Positions 16,592 to 24,480 of a stretch of 24,702 bases of DNA are shown here, in pieces. The notes beneath the pieces were generated by a model. It did no database searches. It was given only the letters and a program-made list of their open reading frames with translations, and had not been told where the DNA came from. Every line of letters starts with the position of its first letter. Within the stretch, counting starts at the first letter, position 1. The DNA comes from Gammaproteobacteria bacterium (lineage in GTDB: Bacteria; Pseudomonadota; Gammaproteobacteria; SZUA-229), in assembly GCA_026197015.1 (NCBI GenBank), contig JAPHRB010000052.1, positions 1 to 24,702 of the forward strand. Direction: 5' to 3'. Made by a program: the position numbers and the translations under genes.

Positions 16592-17931
16592 CAGTTAGAC
16601 CCCTTTATTATTGATTCAACTATTTGCTCCATATGCATAAATCTAGAACCTTTTACCAATATCCCCAGATCTTCCGTCTGGTGTTCTTTTATATATGAGA
16701 CCAGCTCTTCTTTTGTTTTAAAATTTTGAGCATTTTCACCAAACGCATCTACCGCGTAACGACTCACTTCTCCAATCGTCAATAAACGACTAACACCTGC
16801 TGTTCGAGCTTTCATTCCAGCATCAAAATGCACTCTCTGTTCTTCATCACCTAGCTCACCCATATCACCTAATACAAGCCAGTGCTGTCCGGGCAATTCA
16901 ACTAATACCTCAATACCTGCAGCTAACGATCCTGGATTTGCATTGTAAGTATCATCTATCAGCGTTATGCTCTTACCCACCTTATGAAATTCCAGCCTTC
17001 CTTTAACCGCTACAAACTCTTCTAAAGCCTGAACAATATATTCAGAATTTATATCAAGTGCATTCGCAACAGCAATCGCAGCTAATGCATTCATAGCATT
17101 ATGCAAACCATAAACTTTAAGTTTTATGATTATGTTTTCATTATCTGTAGTAACATTCAAAACACCACCGGTATCAGACTGCTGCCACACTCCAGTTATA
17201 TTGGCTGATTTATCTTTCATGGAAAAAGAAATTATTCTTTTCCCATCCGCCAACTCAGCCCAGTAATCTGAAAACTCATCATCTCTGTTTAGAACAACTA
17301 CACCATTAGTAGATAAGCCCTGATATATTTCACCTTTTTCTTGTGCGACTCCCTTTAATGAGCCAAATCCCTCAAGGTGAGCTGGCCCTGCATTATTAAT
17401 TAACGCCACATCCGGTTTTGTAATGCGCGTTAAGTTTGAGATTTCACCTGGATGATTAGCACCCATTTCTATAACAGCAAAATCTTCCTGTTCCATGCGT
17501 AACAAAGTGAGTGGCAATCCAATATCATTATTAAAATTACCCCGTGTTGCCAAAACCTCACCCTGCTTCGCTGCTATGGCTGACACCATTTCTTTTACAG
17601 TGGTTTTTCCATTACTTCCCGTAATTGCTACAACTTTGCCACTGAATGATTGTCGCCAGGCTGCCGCCAGCCCCCCTAAAGCCTTTCGTGTATCTTCAAC
17701 TTTTATAACTGGTAAATTAGTTACAAGCTCCTCATGTACAATTGCAGCTATTGCACCTGCCTGTTCTGCCTGCCCTATATAATCATGACCATCAAATGTA
17801 TCGCCTTTCAACGCTATATATAAATCACCCTTTTTTATATTTCGCGTATCTGTTGATACATAAGAAAACTCCACATCTTTACCTGTTAGAGTACCGTTTA
17901 ATATTTTTGTCGCTTGAGATAATGCCATCAT
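16591..17931 (-). CDS. murF: UDP-N-acetylmuramoyl-tripeptide--D-alanyl-D-alanine ligase
   Basis: MurF adds the D-Ala-D-Ala dipeptide made by Ddl, completing UDP-MurNAc-pentapeptide. The 446-residue Mur ligase (E. coli 452) shows STDTRNIKKGDLYIALKG (26-43) in the substrate domain, the ATP loop AITGSNGKTTVKE (102-114), VIEMGANHPGEI, NAGPAHLEGFGS, and the C-terminal DDTYNANPGS motif. It starts within the murE stop (ATGA overlap) with AGGT about 8 nt upstream. Placement directly after murE gives sequential steps from adjacent genes. Confidence 0.98.
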   Translation of the reverse strand: MMALSQATKILNGTLTGKDVEFSYVSTDTRNIKKGDLYIALKGDTFDGHDYIGQAEQAGAIAAIVHEELVTNLPVIKVEDTRKALGGLAAAWRQSFSGKVVAITGSNGKTTVKEMVSAIAAKQGEVLATRGNFNNDIGLPLTLLRMEQEDFAVIEMGANHPGEISNLTRITKPDVALINNAGPAHLEGFGSLKGVAQEKGEIYQGLSTNGVVVLNRDDEFSDYWAELADGKRIISFSMKDKSANITGVWQQSDTGGVLNVTTDNENIIIKLKVYGLHNAMNALAAIAVANALDINSEYIVQALEEFVAVKGRLEFHKVGKSITLIDDTYNANPGSLAAGIEVLVELPGQHWLVLGDMGELGDEEQRVHFDAGMKARTAGVSRLLTIGEVSRYAVDAFGENAQNFKTKEELVSYIKEHQTEDLGILVKGSRFMHMEQIVESIIKGSN

Positions 17932-19457
17932 TGACGAACACCTAAAACCGTTAGTGCTATTTCTTTATCACTAAAGGCTATTTTTTTATCTCCAACAATT
18001 TGGAATATTTCATGCCCCTTACCTGCAACCAACACCATATCTTCAACAGCTGAAATTTCAATTGCATGCTGAATAGCTTTTTTTCTATCCATTTCTACAA
18101 TCAACTTAATTTCATTTGATATACCCTGCTTTATATCATCGATTATTTTTAGAGGATCCTCGGTTCTTGGATTATCATTGGTTACAATCACTAAATCCGA
18201 TAAGTTTTCTGCCGCTTTGGCCATAAGTGATCGTTTACCCGTATCCCTGTCACCACCACAACCGAACACACAAATAACTTTTCCTGATGTGTGTTTACGC
18301 ACATTAATTAAAGCTTGTTTTAATGCTTCTGGTGTATGGGCATAATCTATAACGACCGAAGGTTTTCCTTTATAAGCAAGCAACTCCATTCGACCTGCAA
18401 CTGTATGTAACTTTTCAATATATTTAACGGCGTGATTAAAATTAATTCCACTTTCTAATAAAACACAAGTACAGGCTAATACATTATAAATATTGAATTC
18501 ACCAATCAGCTTAACATTAACATCAGCTACACCCGCTGAACTCGTCAAGATAAAACTAATGCCATTTACAGCGTTACGAATATTCGATGCAAATGCGTAA
18601 AACTTACTTTGTCTGACCTTTTTTTCGTCTAAACCATACAACCAGATCGTTTGCTTATTTTTATTCTCATTAAATATCTCAACACCGAATGCATCATCCA
18701 CATTTAACACCAGAGATTTACTATTATTTTCTGTAAATAATTTTTTCTTGGCCTGTTTATACGACTCAATATCACCATGATAATCTAGATGATCTCTTGA
18801 TAAGTTGGTTAACACGGCAACATCAAAATCTACATTTGCGACTCGCTTCTGATCAAGCCCATGCGAAGATACTTCCATTGCAACATGCTCAACTCCATTT
18901 TCATAAAAGTCTGCTAACATTTTTTGTAAATTAATAACATCTGGCGTTGTATGACTTGATTCTTGCAAATCATCTATTAAACCATTACCCAGTGTCCCAA
19001 TCACTGCAGATAAACCATATGCCTGTTTCATTGCCTGTGCAATAAAGTGACTTACTGATGTTTTACCATCTGTACCCGTAACCCCACTTATAAACATTTT
19101 CTCTGATGGCTTACCATAAAACCGACTTGCCATCTCACCTAGTTTTTCCTGCAAACCTCTGACAGGTACACATATTGCTCTGGACATAAGGCTAGATAAT
19201 ATTTGCTGGCAATATTGATCAAATTTTGCATCACATAAAACAGCTACAGCACCTCTACTTATTGCTGCTTCAGCATAAGCCAGACCATGATCAAACTGCC
19301 CTTCCAATGCTATAAACACATAACCAGACTCTACTTCACGACTATCCAGGGTTAAACCTTGAACCTCAATTTCAGGCAAATACTCACTTACAGACAAATC
19401 ACTTAATAGTTGCTTTAATGTAATTACTGAATGATTATTTTTAATGGCTGCCATCAT
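17928..19457 (-). CDS. murE: UDP-MurNAc-L-Ala-D-Glu--meso-diaminopimelate ligase
   Basis: MurE adds the third stem residue. The motif DNPR (residues 428-431, in NDNPRTEDP) is the known signature for meso-diaminopimelate rather than L-lysine, so this organism has the usual Gram-negative stem peptide. The 509-residue protein (E. coli 495) has LDSREVESGYVFIAL (38-52), the ATP loop GVTGTDGKTS (125-134), MEVSSHGL (194-201), TNLSRDHLDYHG (carbamylated-lysine domain) and VIDYAHTPEAL. The start overlaps the ftsI stop as ATGA; a second ATG follows immediately. Confidence 0.98.
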   Translation of the reverse strand: MMAAIKNNHSVITLKQLLSDLSVSEYLPEIEVQGLTLDSREVESGYVFIALEGQFDHGLAYAEAAISRGAVAVLCDAKFDQYCQQILSSLMSRAICVPVRGLQEKLGEMASRFYGKPSEKMFISGVTGTDGKTSVSHFIAQAMKQAYGLSAVIGTLGNGLIDDLQESSHTTPDVINLQKMLADFYENGVEHVAMEVSSHGLDQKRVANVDFDVAVLTNLSRDHLDYHGDIESYKQAKKKLFTENNSKSLVLNVDDAFGVEIFNENKNKQTIWLYGLDEKKVRQSKFYAFASNIRNAVNGISFILTSSAGVADVNVKLIGEFNIYNVLACTCVLLESGINFNHAVKYIEKLHTVAGRMELLAYKGKPSVVIDYAHTPEALKQALINVRKHTSGKVICVFGCGGDRDTGKRSLMAKAAENLSDLVIVTNDNPRTEDPLKIIDDIKQGISNEIKLIVEMDRKKAIQHAIEISAVEDMVLVAGKGHEIFQIVGDKKIAFSDKEIALTVLGVRQ

Positions 19458-21166
19458 GCGCTCTCACCATTTACCTTCAGGTTTTTTTTCTGAACATAGG
19501 ACAAATCATCAGGCGCAATATCAAGCAACCGCAATGCACCTGAGATAACCCTTGAAAAAACAGGTGCTGCAACCTGGCCACCAAAATATTTTCCATTGCG
19601 CGGTTCATTTAACATGACAATCATAACCAGGCGTGGATCTGATGCTGGAGCTATACCCGCAAACACTGACAAGTATCGATCTTCTGCATAACCGCCTGAT
19701 ATAAATTTATGAACTGTTCCTGTTTTTCCTGCCACACGGTAATTAGCAATAGATGCTTTATTTGCCGTACCTTCCGGGCTAACTACTCGCTCCATCATAC
19801 GACGAACTTTTTTAGCCGTTGCCTCACTCATCACTCGCTCACCTTCAACAGGCTCATTCTTACGTAAAAATGAAACAGGGTGCACAATTCCATTTGCTGC
19901 AATCGCAGAATATGCTCTGGCTAATTGCAATGGCGTTACTGATAAACTATAACCAAATGACATGGTCGCACGCTCAAAGTCACTTAAGTGCCCTGTGCGC
20001 AAATTACCATTTCTTTCCCCCGGAAAACCACTTTCACTATTTACACCAAATCCCAGCTTTGAATACATATTTAACTGCTGTTCCTGATCGAGAGATAACG
20101 CAACTTTACTTACACCAACATTACTTGATTTTAAAATAATCTCTTCAAGATTAATTTTTCCATAATCACGCATATCTTTAATCGTGTTGCCCTGCACTTT
20201 GTAATAACCCGGTGACGTATGCACATTATCTTTTGGATGCCAGCGCCCCGTTTCAAGTGCCGCCGCGATGGTAAACGGCTTCATCGTTGAACCAGGTTCA
20301 AAGACGTCGGTAACTGATCGATTTCTATAAACACCCGGTTTTAGCTGGCTTCTATCATTTGCATTAAAAGATGGCTGATTCACCATCGCAAGAACTTCAC
20401 CTGTATGAACGTCTAAAACCACTGCAGATCCTGCAATGGCTTTATGTTCTTTTACTGCTGACTTTAATGACTGATAAGCAAGGTATTGTATTCGCCGATC
20501 TATACTGAGTTGCACCGATTTCCCTGGCTCAGCAGTTTTGATTCTTTCTATATCATCAACCACCTGACCTAACCTGTCTCGAATAACCCTTTTAGCCCCC
20601 GACTCACCTCTTAACCATTCATCATACGCGAGCTCTAATCCCTCCTGCCCTTTATCATCGACATTCGCAAAACCTATAACGTGCGAAGTAACTTCACCGG
20701 CCGGATAATATCTTTTATATTCTCGCTGCAGGTAAACACCTGGAATTGACAGTGCTTTTATTTTTTCAGCCACCTCTGGAGCCACTTGCCTAAGAATATA
20801 AACAAATTCTCTATTCACATTTTTGGCTAATTTATTTCTCAGATGCTGTGAGTTAATTTTTAATGTTTTAGCTATTTCTGCAACACGATGTAAATCATCT
20901 TTAATTTCTTTTGGATTCACCCAGACAGAATCAACAGGTGTACTTATTGCAAGGGGCTCACCATTTCTATCATATATATCGCCGCGGTGTGCTGATATTG
21001 GAACAATACGAAGATGGCGTGCATCACCTTGTTGTTTGAAGAATGGTTGATTGATAACCTGCATATCCAGAGCACGCCAAAATAAACCCACAATTATCAA
21101 TGCGAATACAGACAAAACTACAATGCGCCTAAATTGATAATGCGGTTTATAATTTTTATTTTTCAT
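19454..21166 (-). CDS. ftsI: Septal peptidoglycan transpeptidase FtsI (PBP3)
   Basis: FtsI is the class B penicillin-binding protein that cross-links septal peptidoglycan in complex with FtsW. The 570-residue protein (E. coli 588) has a short basic cytoplasmic start, one membrane segment at about 14-30, a PBP dimerisation/pedestal domain starting with the conserved HRGDIYDRNGEPLA (60-73), and a transpeptidase domain. Catalytic motifs are S293-T-M-K296, S347-S-N349 and K481-T-G-T484. All three match active enzymes and lie at spacings like those of E. coli PBP3. No Shine-Dalgarno sequence precedes the ATG; it overlaps the ftsL stop as ATGA, so translation probably depends on coupling. Confidence 0.98.
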   Translation of the reverse strand: MKNKNYKPHYQFRRIVVLSVFALIIVGLFWRALDMQVINQPFFKQQGDARHLRIVPISAHRGDIYDRNGEPLAISTPVDSVWVNPKEIKDDLHRVAEIAKTLKINSQHLRNKLAKNVNREFVYILRQVAPEVAEKIKALSIPGVYLQREYKRYYPAGEVTSHVIGFANVDDKGQEGLELAYDEWLRGESGAKRVIRDRLGQVVDDIERIKTAEPGKSVQLSIDRRIQYLAYQSLKSAVKEHKAIAGSAVVLDVHTGEVLAMVNQPSFNANDRSQLKPGVYRNRSVTDVFEPGSTMKPFTIAAALETGRWHPKDNVHTSPGYYKVQGNTIKDMRDYGKINLEEIILKSSNVGVSKVALSLDQEQQLNMYSKLGFGVNSESGFPGERNGNLRTGHLSDFERATMSFGYSLSVTPLQLARAYSAIAANGIVHPVSFLRKNEPVEGERVMSEATAKKVRRMMERVVSPEGTANKASIANYRVAGKTGTVHKFISGGYAEDRYLSVFAGIAPASDPRLVMIVMLNEPRNGKYFGGQVAAPVFSRVISGALRLLDIAPDDLSYVQKKNLKVNGESA

Positions 21167-21432
21167 TGTTTTATATATAAAATTTCATTTGCTTTCGGCA
21201 ATGTCATGTGTAACTTTTTACGTGCAATTTTTTCTATTCTGCCATGTGAAGACCATGCGCTTTGCTCAAGCTGCAACTGACCCCATTCAATATTTAATTC
21301 ATCAATCTGTTTGTGCAACTTCTGCAAACTCACAAACATTTTTCTGGTTTGGTGTTTACTATAAATAACCCCTACCGCAGAACCCATCGTCGCTAAAACT
21401 AATATTACGACCATTATCCACATCATTTTCAC
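21163..21432 (-). CDS. ftsL: Cell division protein FtsL
   Basis: FtsL is a small bitopic protein forming the FtsQLB complex that signals FtsWI activation. The 89 residues comprise a very short cytoplasmic tail, a membrane segment at about 4-24, and a periplasmic coiled coil at about 27-60 (TRKMFVSLQKLHKQIDELNI). The call rests on this architecture plus its position between rsmH and ftsI, since FtsL sequences diverge widely. The start is uncertain: GTG at 21432 overlaps the rsmH stop as GTGA with GAGAGG about 5 nt before it, while ATG at 21426 would be about 11 nt from the same site. Confidence 0.93.
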   Translation of the reverse strand: MKMMWIMVVILVLATMGSAVGVIYSKHQTRKMFVSLQKLHKQIDELNIEWGQLQLEQSAWSSHGRIEKIARKKLHMTLPKANEILYIKQ

Positions 21433-22367
21433 ATCACCCTCTCTATCACACGCAACACCGAACTACGTGACCGGGGATTTTCAAGCACTTCCTGCTTACC
21501 AGGTTTAATTGCTTTACCAACCAACTTAAATGGCTGTTGTAAATCTTTTGCTAAAACAGGAATATCTTTAGGAATTTGCGGCCCCCTTGATACGTTCCTG
21601 AAATATCTTTTTACCATTCTATCTTCTAACGAGTGGAAACTAATTACTGCAAGACGCCCACCTATTGCCAGAACATTTAAAGCTGATTGCAACGCTTGTT
21701 CTAATACCTCTAACTCACGATTAATATGTATTCGAATTGCCTGGAAGCTTTTTGTAGCCGGATGTTTGTTTTTTGGTTTAACCGGTATTGCAGCTTCAAT
21801 AATATTAGCCAGCTGCACCGTATCGTCTATAAGCGTTTCTTTTCGAGTTTCAACAATTGCGTTAGCAATGCGCCGCGCGAATTTTTCTTCTCCGAAATGC
21901 ATTAACACCGTAGTCAGATCATATTCTGTTACGCTAGCTAACCACTGTGCTGCTGACTGCCCCACATCTGGATTCATGCGCATATCTAACGGCCCCGGTT
22001 TTATAAAACTAAACCCTCTAGATGCATCGTCCAGCTGTGGTGACGAAACACCTATATCCAGTAACACCCCATCAACTTTTTTCATCATCCCGTGATCAGC
22101 CACAACATCCTGCAGGTCTTCAAAATTACGTTGTACTATTTCAAACCTTGAATCACCTGAAAATTTCTCTTCAGCAACTTTAATTGCCTGCGGATCCTGG
22201 TCAAACGCTAAAAGCCTTCCTTTTTCACCCAATGCACCCAGAATTTCTGCACTATGCCCGCCTCGACCGAATGTACCATCGAGATAAAAACCGTCTGCCT
22301 TTATAGCCAGCGCCTCGATCGTTTCATTAAGCAGAACCGGTCGATGCTGATTTGTTGGCGCCTTCAT
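21429..22367 (-). CDS. rsmH: 16S rRNA (cytosine-1402-N4)-methyltransferase RsmH (MraW)
   Basis: RsmH N4-methylates C1402 of 16S rRNA at the ribosomal P site, using S-adenosylmethionine. The 312-residue protein (E. coli 313) starts with HRPVLLNETIEAL (8-20), followed by the SAM-binding FYLDGTFGRGGHS (27-39), DQDPQAI, LLDIGVSSPQLDDASRGFSF, and ISFHSLEDRMVKRYF near the C terminus. The start shares one base with the mraZ stop (TAATG). Its function is not in wall synthesis, but the gene almost always sits second in dcw clusters. Confidence 0.98.
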   Translation of the reverse strand: MKAPTNQHRPVLLNETIEALAIKADGFYLDGTFGRGGHSAEILGALGEKGRLLAFDQDPQAIKVAEEKFSGDSRFEIVQRNFEDLQDVVADHGMMKKVDGVLLDIGVSSPQLDDASRGFSFIKPGPLDMRMNPDVGQSAAQWLASVTEYDLTTVLMHFGEEKFARRIANAIVETRKETLIDDTVQLANIIEAAIPVKPKNKHPATKSFQAIRIHINRELEVLEQALQSALNVLAIGGRLAVISFHSLEDRMVKRYFRNVSRGPQIPKDIPVLAKDLQQPFKLVGKAIKPGKQEVLENPRSRSSVLRVIERVM

Positions 22368-22825
22368 TAGAGTGACAAACTTTCCAATGCGCTCGGCAAT
22401 TCACCTTCATCACTATCTGCTTCAGCTAACCAGACTTGCTGATTTTCCGTCCACAGCTGTTCATCCCAAATTTCAAATTTCTTACCCTGACCTATCAGTA
22501 CGCATTTTTTATCAAGCCCGGCATAATCTCGCAGCATGGTTGGTAGTAAGATGCGGCCCTGACTATCTAACTCTGCCTCTGTTGCATGACCAATTAACAA
22601 ACGCTGCAGTAAACGTGACTGTTTATTCAAACTTGGCAAGCTGGCAATTTGAGCTTCTATCACTTCCCACTCATGCTGCGGATACACCAACAGGCAACGA
22701 TCACGATCAACCGTCACTATCAATCGCCCACCACAAGACTCCATGAGCTTGTCACGGTAACGCGAGGGAATAGCCATTCGGCCCTTTGCATCCAGCGTTA
22801 GATTGTTAATGCCACGAAAAATCAT
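22367..22825 (-). CDS. mraZ: Transcriptional regulator MraZ
   Basis: MraZ is a ring-forming DNA-binding protein with two SpoVT/AbrB-like halves that represses its own dcw promoter in E. coli. The 152-residue product has the two diagnostic motifs DAKGR (12-16) and DSQGR (87-91), one per half. It is the first gene of the operon. An array of three MraZ boxes lies 78 to 107 nt upstream of the start, supporting autoregulation. The ATG lacks a clear Shine-Dalgarno sequence, which may keep expression low. Confidence 0.98.
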   Translation of the reverse strand: MIFRGINNLTLDAKGRMAIPSRYRDKLMESCGGRLIVTVDRDRCLLVYPQHEWEVIEAQIASLPSLNKQSRLLQRLLIGHATEAELDSQGRILLPTMLRDYAGLDKKCVLIGQGKKFEIWDEQLWTENQQVWLAEADSDEGELPSALESLSL

Positions 22826-22862
22826 GTTTGTTTTATTAATTCGCCATTTTTATATTTTCGCC

Positions 22863-22881
22863 CTACCTGATATTCAGGTAG
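22863..22881 (-). other. Hairpin in the mraZ leader
   Basis: CTACCTG and CAGGTAG form a perfect 7-bp stem around a 5-nt loop, in the predicted mraZ 5' untranslated region, 38 nt from the start codon. No T tract follows, so it is unlikely to be a terminator. It may stabilise the leader or affect translation. Confidence 0.45.
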
Positions 22882-22892
22882 CCCAGTGTCGA

Positions 22893-22932
22893 AAAATGCA
22901 CATTCACCCACATTCACCCACATTTCCCCACA
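22893..22932 (-). promoter_or_regulatory. MraZ operator: three 10-bp boxes plus a degenerate fourth
   Basis: Read on the minus strand, the sequence is TGTGGGGAAA, TGTGGGTGAA, TGTGGGTGAA, then the degenerate TGTGCATTTT. The units have an exact 10-bp period, so all face one side of the helix. MraZ is known to bind direct repeats with a TGGG core at about 10-bp spacing before mraZ. The array begins 7 nt after the -10 element, at the expected transcription start, so a bound MraZ ring would block initiation or escape. Confidence 0.92.
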
Positions 22933-22939
22933 TAACCGA

Positions 22940-22969
22940 ACTATAGGTACCACTACCCACCACTGTCAA
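22940..22969 (-). promoter_or_regulatory. dcw operon promoter upstream of mraZ
   Basis: On the minus strand a consensus -35 TTGACA (22964-22969) and -10 TATAGT (22940-22945) are 18 nt apart. Transcription would start near 22933, leaving a leader of about 108 nt before mraZ. It is the best promoter match I found in the window and is directly followed by the MraZ boxes. Confidence 0.85.
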
Positions 22970-23404
22970 GCAAAAACACAGGATAAATAAGGAAATATTT
23001 CCTTATATGACAACAACTTAGAGCTATTTCACAGAATTGACACGGAGACAAACGGAATAAGAAAAGATAACTCAATGAGTTGGAGTCAACACTTAAGGTA
23101 TTACTTTAACTTTGAGTGATATTTAAGAAATTTCGGACGTTTTTTAGGCTAAAACTAATTACTAAAAAATAACCTGATTTTTTATAATGAGTTACTGCTT
23201 ATAGAGCCAATAAAAACCCATGAAAAACATAATCGATAATTAATGGCTCTTTTCAAAACATCAGAGGCGTTACAAGTATAAAAATGCAGACTCACAAAGC
23301 AAATCATTAAGAGCCAACTTCCTGCTAGAAGCTTACTTTCAGCAACTTGACGTTGCAGGGCTGCTTAGGGTTACTCTCAATCAAAAGGGAAACTCACATG
23401 CCAT
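22970..23404. other. Gene-free region between the dcw promoter and the VPIP-CTERM gene terminator
   Basis: About 435 bp with no supported gene. It contains a 20-bp perfect palindrome (22987-23006) just upstream of the dcw promoter, and three copies of a 7-8 nt element (AGAGCCA at 23203 and 23309-23316, inverted as TGGCTCTT at 23244). I saw no pseudogene, tRNA or tandem repeat. Short open frames here have neither a ribosome binding site nor protein-like composition. Confidence 0.6.
22987..23006. promoter_or_regulatory. 20-bp perfect palindrome upstream of the dcw promoter
   Basis: ATAAGGAAATATTTCCTTAT is a perfect palindrome without a spacer, ending 18 bp upstream of the -35 hexamer. A loopless dyad is a poor RNA hairpin but a typical dimeric-regulator site. 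The position suits an activator or a repressor. The factor is unknown. Confidence 0.5.
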
Positions 23405-23431
23405 AAAAAAGACGACAAAAAAGCCGCCTCT
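23405..23431 (-). terminator. Rho-independent terminator of the VPIP-CTERM protein gene
   Basis: On the minus strand GGCGGC pairs with GUCGUC (two G-U pairs), extended by flanking A-U and G-U pairs. The loop is six U, and six more U follow the stem. It begins about 25 nt after the stop codon of the upstream gene. It insulates the dcw promoter from that gene. Confidence 0.85.
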
Positions 23432-23455
23432 CCATTATGACAATATTGTTTAGTT

Positions 23456-24100
23456 TTATGCTTTCTTGCGCCGAGCAAAACCAACCAAACCAATTAAACC
23501 AGAACCAAATAACCAGATTGCAGAGGGGATGGGTACAGCAGAAACATTGCCTTCGATATACCATTGCCCGAGGAGGCCAATATACCCAGAATCAATCGTA
23601 ATCACGGAATCCCAAGCAGCTGTGAACTTACCAGTATTCGGATCATAAGTTGTAACAGCAGCACCACTTGAACAAGTTACTTCTCCATCACGATCAGCGC
23701 ATTCATTGTTAGTGCCCTGATTAATTAAATAATTACTTCTCCAATAAGTCCAGGAATCCAGATCAAGTGTTAGAGTATTATCGGTAATATCACCAGTCAC
23801 GGGCCGGTAGTTTAGACCAGTGTTCTGAGGATCGCGCATAGTGGAAAACGTATAGGGTCCAAAATTATTCATAAAATACCCAATTGAGTTTACAGTCAGG
23901 TCAGCTGCAATACGTGCACCACCATCATAACCACCAATCGTCATATTGGCGAACTCACCAGGAAAAATGTCTTCATAGAAACCTCCACCCAATGAAAACG
24001 TACCACCGGTTAATTCCAGGTAATTAATAGCGGCCGAATGAGTAGTAGTTGATAGAAATAAAAGAGCTAGAGATAGTATTGTTTTTTTCATCGAATTCAT
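23456..24100 (-). CDS. Secreted exosortase-sorted protein (VPIP-CTERM, PEP-CTERM superfamily)
   Basis: A 214-residue exported protein of unknown function. It has a Sec signal peptide (KK at 5-6, hydrophobic core about 7-18, probable cleavage after HSA near residue 23). The Gly/Asn/Thr-rich mature part contains two cysteines, C134 and C143, that may pair. The C-terminal sorting signal is V189-P-I-P192, then a hydrophobic segment WLFGSGLIGLVGF and a basic end ARRKKA. This pattern is that of the VPLPA-type variants of PEP-CTERM, processed by exosortases and linked to exopolysaccharide loci. The start at 24100 is chosen because AAAGGA lies about 9 nt upstream and the signal peptide then begins normally; a start at 24133 would add 11 unlikely residues. 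The gene has its own terminator and interrupts the mraZ-rnpB interval, so it is probably an insertion unrelated to division. Confidence 0.85.
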   Translation of the reverse strand: MNSMKKTILSLALLFLSTTTHSAAINYLELTGGTFSLGGGFYEDIFPGEFANMTIGGYDGGARIAADLTVNSIGYFMNNFGPYTFSTMRDPQNTGLNYRPVTGDITDNTLTLDLDSWTYWRSNYLINQGTNNECADRDGEVTCSSGAAVTTYDPNTGKFTAAWDSVITIDSGYIGLLGQWYIEGNVSAVPIPSAIWLFGSGLIGLVGFARRKKA

Positions 24101-24307
24101 TTGTGATATTCCTTTACGCATTATTTCATGCAATAGTTACACCATATTTCTAACTTATTGTTTTAAAGGGTATTAATTAAAAACAATATTAATTAGTTAT
24201 TTAAGACCGTAAAGAATAACGATATTTAGAGCTTTCCAATACTCAGCTTCTGCTTTGTAGAAAACAACCCTATAGTAAATACATCTTTCAATAAAAAGCA
24301 CGGGGCC
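24101..24307. other. Upstream region of the VPIP-CTERM gene
   Basis: AT-rich non-coding sequence. It presumably carries the promoter of the VPIP-CTERM gene, but no good -35/-10 pair stands out. A five-T run on the minus strand (24293-24297) lies 10 nt beyond a hairpin discussed as the possible rnpB terminator. Confidence 0.4.
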
Positions 24308-24324
24308 CTCAGGCGCAGCCTGAG
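24293..24324 (-). terminator. Candidate rnpB transcript terminator
   Basis: CTCAGGC and GCCTGAG form a perfect 7-bp GC-rich stem around a 3-nt loop (24308-24324). On the minus strand a GGCCCCGTGC spacer and then TTTTT follow. The gap between stem and T run is longer than usual. If it works, the rnpB precursor would run about 160 nt past its mature 3' end, through the long hairpin. Confidence 0.42.
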
Positions 24325-24350
24325 AACAACAAAACACACATCAAAGGAGA

Positions 24351-24471
24351 GCGATGATTCAGGTTGCCTCTGTATGGCTACAGGGCAAGGCGGAAAATGT
24401 GAGTTTACAAATGTAAATGTCCATTTTCCAACGAAGCCATGCGACCATACAGAGGCGAGCTGAGTCATCGC
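24351..24471. repeat. 121-nt near-perfect inverted repeat (MITE-like or palindromic element)
   Basis: Left arm 24351-24399 and right arm 24422-24471 are inverted copies. They match exactly at the outer GCGATGA, at GCCTCTGTATGG and at the inner GGAAAATG/CATTTTCC, with scattered differences between. The centre folds further through TTTAC/GTAAA around AAAT, so almost the whole element makes one long hairpin. It has no coding capacity. It ends 9 nt from the mature 3' end of rnpB. The size and symmetry fit a non-autonomous mobile palindrome; copies elsewhere cannot be seen from this window. Confidence 0.8.
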
Positions 24472-24480
24472 GGGAGAATA

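Noticed and set aside
22893..22932. CRISPR-like short direct repeats
   Set aside because: The 10-bp units are adjacent with no spacers and match MraZ boxes.
24101..24133. Upstream ATG for the VPIP-CTERM protein
   Set aside because: It would place 11 residues before the signal peptide, and the Shine-Dalgarno sequence AAAGGA points to the ATG at 24100.
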